Shown here: one piece after another, positions 1 to 4,882 of the stretch | Position numbering within the stretch: the first letter of the stretch is position 1 | How the letters are laid out: each line of letters opens with the position of its first letter | NCBI GenBank assembly: GCA_016196785.1 | Contig: JACPXA010000246.1 | Location: 1-7,217, forward strand | DNA length: 7,217 nucleotides | DNA from: Elusimicrobiota bacterium | GTDB taxonomy: Bacteria > Elusimicrobiota > Elusimicrobia > 2-01-FULL-59-12 > JACPXA01 | Direction: 5' to 3' | Made by a program: the position numbers and the translations under genes | Notes under the pieces: model-generated | The model's database searches: none | Seen by the model: only the letters and a program-made list of their open reading frames with translations | Told to the model about the DNA's origin: nothing

Positions 1-29
1 ACTGATTGCATCGGGGCCCATGAAGCACA

Positions 30-1238
30 ATGTTTCGTTGCTGGCCTGCGCGCGGTGGGGAAAAGTTTGGAATGTCCCATCTCTATTACAAGCCGCCCCA
101 TCATACATACTCGACTGGCCAAGGACGAAGCGGGGTGCGCCATGTGGGGGGATTGCCGGTTGCCGTCGCGGCGCCAGTCGCGTGGCAATCCCAGAATGGG
201 CTTTCCCGCATGGTCGCCTTTGCAATGCAGGCGGCGCAGGAAGCTTGGCGAGATGCCGGTCTCGATATTGCCCCGCCCGATCCTCAGCGTGTTGGGTGCA
301 CCGTCAGTGCCAGCAAACCTGACCTCACGTGGACCAGTGACGCCGTCGTCCAACGACCTTTTTCTTACACCGGCGAACCCATAAGTCCCATGTGGGAAAC
401 ATGCTCTCCGGATGGGGTCACACGCGCCGTTGCTCAAGCCTTAGGCATCGCTGGGCTTCAACGCAACGTGGTCGCTGCCTGCGCCACGGGGCTCTACGCG
501 GTAGCCATTGGAGCCAGTTGGATCCAACATGGCGAGTGCGATCTCTGTGTGGTGGGATCTGTAGAGGCGTCGCTCTTGCCTCTCGTGGTGAGTGGGTTTG
601 CTCAGATGGGGGTGCTCGCCCAGCCGACCAATGGGACAGCCCCGCATCGCCTCGCAAGGCCCTTCGATCGTCAGCGAAGTGGGTTTGTACTCGGTGAAGG
701 CGCTGGGGTGCTGGTCTTAGAAGAACAAGAACAAGCGCGCCAGCGGGGAGCCCGCAAGTATGGCCAAGTTCTCGGATGGGGCATCGGATGCGATCCTTCA
801 CATCCTGTCCGGAGTGCGAGGGATGGATGGCCGATTGCGCAGCTCATTCAACGAGCCTTGAACATGGCAGGGATCCCTCCGACAGGGATCCATTACATCA
901 ATGCGCACGGCACCGGCACTCGCCTCAATGATGTGAGCGAGACGCGGGCGCTCAAAGCTGCGTTCGGGCAACAGGCCTACGAGATACCCATCAGTGGGAC
1001 GAAGGCTGCCACCGGTCACCTGTTAGGAGCCGCCGGCAGCGTGGAGTTAGCCTTTGCCCTGTGTGCCAAACGCGATGGGCTTGTGCCTCCCACGCTGAAT
1101 TTGGACGATCCTGATCCCGCTTGTGATCTTGACTATACCCCCCGAGTTGCTCGTCCTTACCCTATCCACACCGTGCTGTCGCTTTCCTTCGGGTTTGGCG
1201 GTCCGATCGGCGCCGTGATTGTCGGCGATACGGAGTAG
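30..1238 (+). CDS. FabF-like beta-ketoacyl-ACP synthase (KAS I/II family) at head of biotin operon; 5' end uncertain
   Basis: Decarboxylating condensing enzyme of the thiolase fold. The family joins an acyl thioester to malonyl-ACP in the cytoplasm. The Cys-His-His triad is visible (numbered from base 30): C151 in AACATG, H293 in NAHGTGT, and K325/H330 in GTKAATGHLLGAAG. The segments PFDRQRSGFVLGEGAG (about 211-226) and PPTLNLDDPDPACDLD are also typical. Length is 402 residues against about 410 for FabF, but the first 40 or so residues do not look like the family: there is no VVVTGxG start. In-frame stops lie at 3-5 and 21-23, so this frame cannot extend upstream. M15 (base 75) is another possible start. 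Frame 1 at bases 1-85 does resemble the missing N-terminus, so the gene probably begins upstream and is frameshifted. The late GFGGTN motif reads GFGGPI (388-393). Being followed by bioF after 5 bases suggests, by inference, a role in making the pimeloyl chain; ordinary fatty-acid elongation is the alternative. Confidence 0.85.
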   Translation: MFRCWPARGGEKFGMSHLYYKPPHHTYSTGQGRSGVRHVGGLPVAVAAPVAWQSQNGLSRMVAFAMQAAQEAWRDAGLDIAPPDPQRVGCTVSASKPDLTWTSDAVVQRPFSYTGEPISPMWETCSPDGVTRAVAQALGIAGLQRNVVAACATGLYAVAIGASWIQHGECDLCVVGSVEASLLPLVVSGFAQMGVLAQPTNGTAPHRLARPFDRQRSGFVLGEGAGVLVLEEQEQARQRGARKYGQVLGWGIGCDPSHPVRSARDGWPIAQLIQRALNMAGIPPTGIHYINAHGTGTRLNDVSETRALKAAFGQQAYEIPISGTKAATGHLLGAAGSVELAFALCAKRDGLVPPTLNLDDPDPACDLDYTPRVARPYPIHTVLSLSFGFGGPIGAVIVGDTE

Positions 1239-1246
1239 AAGGTGTG
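1232..1246 (+). promoter_or_regulatory. Ribosome binding site fixing a GTG start for bioF
   Basis: GGAG at 1232-1235 overlaps the end of the KAS gene and lies 8 bases before the GTG at 1244. This spacing and the fit of the resulting N-terminus to BioF decide the start. Confidence 0.65.
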
Positions 1247-2419
1247 TCCTCCCTCAACGAATGGTTGGCCCCAGAATTAACCGACTGGCGGCGCGCGCAC
1301 CTCGAACGGCAACCGGTGGTCATCGAAGGACCATCGGGACGATTTGTTTCCATCGGTGGAAGAACGGCGCTCAACTTTTCGTCCAATAATTACCTCGGCT
1401 TAACGAACGATCCGCGGGTGAAGGCTGCGGCCCAGACTGCGGTGGAACGCTTTGGGACCGGAGCGACTTCCTCCCGGTTGGTGGCTGGGACCCTGACGAT
1501 TCACGCTGAACTGGAGGCCGCGCTGGCTTCCTGGAAAGAGACCGAGGCGGCGCTGGTGTTCCCGTCCGGCTACATGGCGAGTTTGGCGGCAATGACCAGT
1601 CTCGTAGGGCCTGGGGATGCGGTGGTCATGGACCGCCTCAACCACGCTTCCCTGATTGACGCAGCTCGACTCTCCCGCGCGAGGCTGCTGGTGTATGACC
1701 ATGCAGACGCCGACAGCTTGCGTCAGGTGCTCCGGCGAGCCCCTCAGTTTCGGCGGGTGCTCGTGGTGACGGAGACGGTCTTCTCGATGGATGGGGATCT
1801 CCCTCCCCTTGCCGACATCAGCGAGGCGGTGTGCGCGGTGCCCAATGCGGTGCTGATGGTGGATGAGGCCCATGCCACGGGGGTCTTTGGCGCGCGGGGT
1901 CGGGGGATCGCGGAACACCTGGGGATCGAAGCCCAAGTCGGTGTGTGGATGGGAACCCTCTCCAAAGCCCTGGGAGCCCAAGGGGGGTTCATCTGCGGGA
2001 GTCGCATCCTCATTGACTATTTACGGAACCGCGCTCGGTCGTTCATCTATACAACAGCGTTGGCGCCGGCGAGCGCCGCCGCCGCCCTCGCTGCGCTTCG
2101 GATCATCCAAGCAGAACCCGAACGGCGCCAACAGTTATTAGCAACAGCCCAGGAGTTACGAGCCGCATTGCGAGCGGCAGGATGGGATACGCTCCGCTCT
2201 GAGAGTCACATTATCCCCATCCTGCTAGGGGAGGTGGAGCGGGCCTTGGCGGTGGCTGAGGCCTTACGAGCGCAAGGGATCTTCCTCCCCGCGGTCCGTC
2301 CTCCCACCATCCCCCCGGCCACCTGCCGTCTGCGAATTTCTCTCACCGCCGAGCACACGACAGAGGATTGTCAGCGCCTGCTGACCGCACTCAACGCGGT
2401 GAAGGACGCGGTGGCATGA
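1244..2419 (+). CDS. bioF: 8-amino-7-oxononanoate synthase (KAPA synthase)
   Basis: PLP-dependent alpha-oxoamine synthase that condenses a pimeloyl thioester with L-alanine, releasing CO2, to give 8-amino-7-oxononanoate, the first committed step of the biotin ring pathway (cytoplasmic). The protein is 391 residues, the normal family length. Visible motifs in order: FSSNNYLGL (45-53), GTGATSSRLVAGT (71-83), the cofactor-stacking His in LNHASLID (H134), ETVFSMDGDLPPL (177-189), VDEAHATGVFG (D207, H210), and the Schiff-base lysine K241 in GTLSKALGAQGG with T238 placed as in E. coli BioF. The start is GTG at 1244, 5 bases after the KAS stop, with GGAG at 1232-1235 as ribosome binding site; it gives the expected N-terminus. 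The stop overlaps the bioD start (ATGA), which supports coupling. The position between a KAS and bioD, rather than 2-amino-3-ketobutyrate ligase context, fixes the BioF assignment. All key residues are present. Confidence 0.95.
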   Translation: MSSLNEWLAPELTDWRRAHLERQPVVIEGPSGRFVSIGGRTALNFSSNNYLGLTNDPRVKAAAQTAVERFGTGATSSRLVAGTLTIHAELEAALASWKETEAALVFPSGYMASLAAMTSLVGPGDAVVMDRLNHASLIDAARLSRARLLVYDHADADSLRQVLRRAPQFRRVLVVTETVFSMDGDLPPLADISEAVCAVPNAVLMVDEAHATGVFGARGRGIAEHLGIEAQVGVWMGTLSKALGAQGGFICGSRILIDYLRNRARSFIYTTALAPASAAAALAALRIIQAEPERRQQLLATAQELRAALRAAGWDTLRSESHIIPILLGEVERALAVAEALRAQGIFLPAVRPPTIPPATCRLRISLTAEHTTEDCQRLLTALNAVKDAVA

Positions 2420-3321
2420 AAGGCCTCTTCATCACGGGGACGGACACGGGGGTGGGGAAAACCTTAGTGGCATGCGGGATCGCTCGGCTGTTGCGCCGTT
2501 GGCGCATGGGCGTCGGGGTCATGAAACCCATCGCCTGCGGGAGTTGGAACGATACCCGTTGCCTGAGAGCAGCGGCAGGTGTGAAGGATACGCTCGCCGA
2601 GTTAACACCTTGGTACACGCCTCACCCTATCGCCCCATTCGCGGCTACCTTTGTTGGGGGGAACCGGGGGCGTGGCTTCGTTCGCTACGCTTCTGGCCCT
2701 CCTCGAAATTCTGCTGTGCTCGGGCGCATGCGCGCCCTGCGCTCAGCGAATTTCTACGGAGGCCGCTTAGGCTCACTCCGCCATCGCCCCCGGTTCCCCC
2801 CTGAGCCCATCAATCTGAGTTTCCTCGCACAAGCGTTTGGTCGTCTGGGTCAGCGGCATCCGGTCATGGTGGTGGAGGGGGTCGGTGGCTTGATGGTGCC
2901 GCTGACAGCTCAGTTGAGCGGGATTGATCTAATTCAAGCCATCGGCTTGCCGGTGTTGGTGGTGGCGCGGGCCGGGCTTGGCACGTTGAACCATACGCTC
3001 TTGACGGTGGAGGCGCTCGAGCGACGTGGGATCCCCATCCTGGGTGTGCTCCTGAATGGGCGGCGCGGCCATAGCGCTGCGGAACGGACAAATCCCAACG
3101 TGCTGAGAACCTGGATGAGCATTCCACTCCTCGGTACCCTCTGGCACCGCCCGGTGTATCAACGGAACTTTGACTGCTTGGCCTATGACTTGAGTCGTCT
3201 CCCGGAATTGGTGAAGGCCCTCCGCGGCGCCTGTGGGGTCTGTACCCCTAGTCCTCCCGTCGGCGCAGAGTCCACCCTCACCCCCACCCTCTCCCCTCGA
3301 GGGAGAGGGGGTCCTCGTTGA
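2416..3321 (+). CDS. bioD: Dethiobiotin synthetase with two in-frame repeat-derived insertions
   Basis: ATP-dependent carboxylase that closes the ureido ring of 7,8-diaminopelargonate to give dethiobiotin. The start is ATG 2416, overlapping the bioF stop as ATGA, with AAGGA at 2402-2406 as ribosome binding site; it puts the P-loop at the N-terminus. Motifs: GTDTGVGKT (8-16), KPIACGS (K37), D46, VEGVGG (E154) preceding VPL, and GLGTLNHTLLTVEAL (188-201), all as in BioD. The length is 301 residues against about 225 in E. coli. The excess has two sources. Residues 81-129 are encoded by a 146-bp palindrome (2656-2801); removing 2656-2802 would join ATFV directly to EPINLSF in frame. The last 30 or so residues run past the normal end (near KALRG, 271) into a second repeat, giving the tail TLTPTLSPRGRG. 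The catalytic motifs are intact, so the enzyme may still work with the insert as a surface loop, but that is inference; loss of activity is possible. Confidence 0.92.
   Translation: MKGLFITGTDTGVGKTLVACGIARLLRRWRMGVGVMKPIACGSWNDTRCLRAAAGVKDTLAELTPWYTPHPIAPFAATFVGGNRGRGFVRYASGPPRNSAVLGRMRALRSANFYGGRLGSLRHRPRFPPEPINLSFLAQAFGRLGQRHPVMVVEGVGGLMVPLTAQLSGIDLIQAIGLPVLVVARAGLGTLNHTLLTVEALERRGIPILGVLLNGRRGHSAAERTNPNVLRTWMSIPLLGTLWHRPVYQRNFDCLAYDLSRLPELVKALRGACGVCTPSPPVGAESTLTPTLSPRGRGGPR
2656..2801. repeat. 146-bp full-length palindromic element inserted in frame in bioD
   Basis: The ends are 17-bp perfect inverted repeats: GGGGGGAACCGGGGGCG at 2656-2672 and its reverse complement at 2785-2801. The symmetry centre is 2728.5, and a perfect 10-bp palindrome, GCGCATGCGC (2724-2733), sits on that same centre. 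Between ends and centre the arms pair imperfectly all the way: TGGC 2673-2676 with GCCA 2780-2783, GGCC 2695-2698 with GGCC 2761-2764, GAAATTC 2705-2711 with GAATTTC 2748-2754, GCTG 2713-2716 with CAGC 2744-2747, and GGGCGC 2722-2727 with GCGCCC 2732-2737 around a 4-base loop. The element is open in the bioD frame; together with base 2802 it makes 49 codons. I see no clear target duplication and no other copy in the window. It has no coding capacity of its own, so it would be a MITE-like or REP-like non-autonomous element. The family is not one I recognise. Confidence 0.85.
3275..3312. repeat. C-rich/G-rich hairpin repeat at bioD 3' end (CCCTCACCCC...GGGAGAGGG type)
   Basis: CCCTCTCCC (3287-3295) pairs perfectly with GGGAGAGGG (3301-3309) around a 5-base loop, preceded by CCCTCACCCCCA. 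Near-identical dispersed hairpin repeats are common in many high-GC bacterial genomes, and their translation yields the familiar spurious peptide LTPTLSPR..., seen here as the bioD C-terminal tail. Its right arm also provides the purine-rich stretch (GGGAGAGGGGG, 3301-3311) ahead of the bioA ATG at 3321. The hairpin could mask that site or slow decay of the bioD-bioA mRNA, but this is inference. It lacks a following T-run, so it is not a normal intrinsic terminator. Confidence 0.8.
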
Positions 3322-4766
3322 TGCCTCATAACGCACAAGATTGGGAAACCCTTGATAAACGATTCCTGTGGCACCCCTTCACCCAGATGCAGGAGTGGCA
3401 GCGGCAACCCCAGCTTGTCATTGACTCAGGGAACGGGGTGTGGCTGAAGGATATCAACGGGCGCCGCTACCTGGATGGGGTGTCCTCTCTGTGGGTGACG
3501 GTGCATGGCCATCGCTATCCGCCGCTTGACCGCGCCCTCACGGCGCAACTTCACAAGATCGCACATTCCACGTTTTTGGGAGCGAGTCATGTGCCAGCGA
3601 TCCAGCTGGCAGAGGAGCTCCTCCGCTGGACCCCGAAAGGGCTTAGGCGCATTTTTTATTCGGATAACGGGTCCACGGCAGTCGAGGTAGCACTCAAGAT
3701 GGCCTACCAGTATTGGCAACTCCGAGCGACCAATGGGGCGGCTCGGGCGACTCCACGGACCCAGTTTCTGACGTTAGAGAACGCCTACCACGGCGACACC
3801 ATCGGGGCGGTGTCGGTGGGAGGGATTGAATTGTTTCAGGAACGGTTCCGGCATCTGCTCTTCCCAACCCGGTCGGTTTTTTCCCCGTACTGTTATCGGT
3901 GCCGCTATCGGACGAAGGCTGTTCAGCGGACCAGAACCCCACGCGAAGCCCCACCAGCTCCGGGCCGCCCGGGGATGTACCGGCCGGAGACCGGCTGCCG
4001 TTGGGAATGCCTAGGCGCGGTGGAACGTATCTTTAAGAAACATCGTCACCGCCTGGCCGCCGCGGTGATCGAGCCGGTGGTCCAAGCCGCGAGCGGCATG
4101 ATCGTCATGCCTCCCGGGTATGTGGCTGGGTTCGCGGCGCTCTGCCGGCGGTATGGGGTTCTCCTTATCGCGGATGAAGTGGCGACGGGCTTCGGCCGCA
4201 CCGGCCGGATGTTCGCCTGCGACTACGAACGGGCGACGCCGGATTTCTTGTGCGTAGCGAAAAGCCTGACGGGGGGGTATCTCCCACTGGCCGCGACGAT
4301 CACAACCGAGACGGTCTATCGGACATTCTTGGGACGCTACGACGAATTCAAAACCTTCTTTCATGGCCACACCTACACCGCGAACCCTCTCGCCTGCGCC
4401 GTGGCGGTAGAGAACCTACGGCTCTATCGCCGCCGACGTGTGCTCGGACAGCTCGAAGAGAAAATTCAGGCGTTGCGTGAGGCGCTGTCGGTATTACGTG
4501 AACGACCTCACGTCGGGGACATCCGTCAGGCAGGTTTGATGGTGGGGATTGAACTGGTCAAGGATCGGGCCACCTGTGAACCTTACCCCTTGGCCGCGCA
4601 AGTCGGCATCCGGGTCTGTGCCGCCTGCCGTCCGCGGGGGCTGCTGCTCCGGCCACTCGGCAACGTCATCGTTTTGCTGCCGCCGTTCGCCATCACTGCA
4701 CCGCAGCTTCGTTGGATGGTCCGGATCGTTGGGACGGCCATCCAACAAGTCACCGGAACGAAATAG
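3321..4766 (+). CDS. bioA: Adenosylmethionine-8-amino-7-oxononanoate aminotransferase (DAPA synthase)
   Basis: Class III PLP aminotransferase that turns 8-amino-7-oxononanoate into 7,8-diaminopelargonate, usually with S-adenosylmethionine as amino donor. The protein is 481 residues (about 430 in E. coli). Motifs: FLWHPFTQM (15-23), LDGVSSLWVTVHGH (51-64), SDNGSTAVEVALKM (114-127), AYHGDTIGA (156-163), ADEVATGFGRTG (D285), the PLP lysine K314 in CVAKSLTGGYLPLAAT, and FFHGHTYTANPLACA (346-360). The N-terminal WHPFTQM and SLW patterns mark BioA rather than other class III enzymes. The start is ATG 3321, sharing one base with the bioD stop (TGATG); a TTG just before it is less likely. The purine-rich sequence before the start is the right arm of a hairpin repeat. 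Residues 195-225 form an Arg/Pro-rich insert lying between CYRC (191-194) and CRWEC (226-230), which accounts for part of the extra length. This is the last gene of the operon here. Confidence 0.95.
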   Translation: MPHNAQDWETLDKRFLWHPFTQMQEWQRQPQLVIDSGNGVWLKDINGRRYLDGVSSLWVTVHGHRYPPLDRALTAQLHKIAHSTFLGASHVPAIQLAEELLRWTPKGLRRIFYSDNGSTAVEVALKMAYQYWQLRATNGAARATPRTQFLTLENAYHGDTIGAVSVGGIELFQERFRHLLFPTRSVFSPYCYRCRYRTKAVQRTRTPREAPPAPGRPGMYRPETGCRWECLGAVERIFKKHRHRLAAAVIEPVVQAASGMIVMPPGYVAGFAALCRRYGVLLIADEVATGFGRTGRMFACDYERATPDFLCVAKSLTGGYLPLAATITTETVYRTFLGRYDEFKTFFHGHTYTANPLACAVAVENLRLYRRRRVLGQLEEKIQALREALSVLRERPHVGDIRQAGLMVGIELVKDRATCEPYPLAAQVGIRVCAACRPRGLLLRPLGNVIVLLPPFAITAPQLRWMVRIVGTAIQQVTGTK

Positions 4767-4882
4767 TGGCGGTTCAACGTCTAGATAGAGCAGAAAGATC
4801 CATAAGTTTATAAAAATGTTCAATGCTTATTGACATAATATTTCATAAATGCTATAAAATACCGTAGACAAAGCACGAACTT
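4767..4882. other. AT-rich intergenic stretch between bioA and the ATPase gene
   Basis: The sequence changes sharply from GC-rich to AT-rich a few dozen bases after the bioA stop. It holds the promoter listed separately. No convincing hairpin followed by a T-run is visible, so no terminator for the biotin operon can be named; some read-through into the ATPase gene is possible. Confidence 0.6.
4830..4858 (+). promoter_or_regulatory. Near-consensus sigma-70 promoter for the ATPase gene
   Basis: The -35 box TTGACA (4830-4835) is a perfect match. The spacer is exactly 17 bases, and the -10 box is TATAAA (4853-4858) preceded by TGC (4850-4852), an extended -10. An A/T-rich stretch lies just upstream (about 4801-4829). 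Transcription would begin near 4865, leaving a leader of only about 18 bases before the ATG at 4883. No good Shine-Dalgarno sequence is visible in that leader, so translation may be inefficient or rely on the A-rich context. Confidence 0.75.

Noticed and set aside
418..801. Minus-strand open frame of 127 codons within the KAS gene
   Set aside because: It lies antisense to a clear KAS, has Arg/His-rich sequence with no family look, and is the usual by-product of GC-rich coding DNA.
868..891. Inverted and direct repeat of CAGGGATCC with GGATCCCT inside the KAS gene
   Set aside because: It is short and encodes the similar turns GIPP and TGI in a conserved region, so chance codon choice explains it.
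1400..1981. Minus-strand open frame of 193 codons within bioF
   Set aside because: Antisense to a conserved enzyme with intact motifs; composition is typical of a shadow frame and no domain is visible.
2368..2415. Upstream start for bioD giving 16 more residues
   Set aside because: It would place extra residues before the P-loop strand that normally begins BioD; ATG 2416 with the ATGA overlap and AAGGA site fits better.
3287..3309. Hairpin as an intrinsic terminator of bioD
   Set aside because: No T-run follows, and the bioA start comes 11 bases later in the same operon.
2929..3336. Minus-strand open frame of 135 codons across the bioD end and the hairpin repeat
   Set aside because: Antisense to bioD; its start reads through the reverse of the hairpin repeat, giving another low-complexity peptide.
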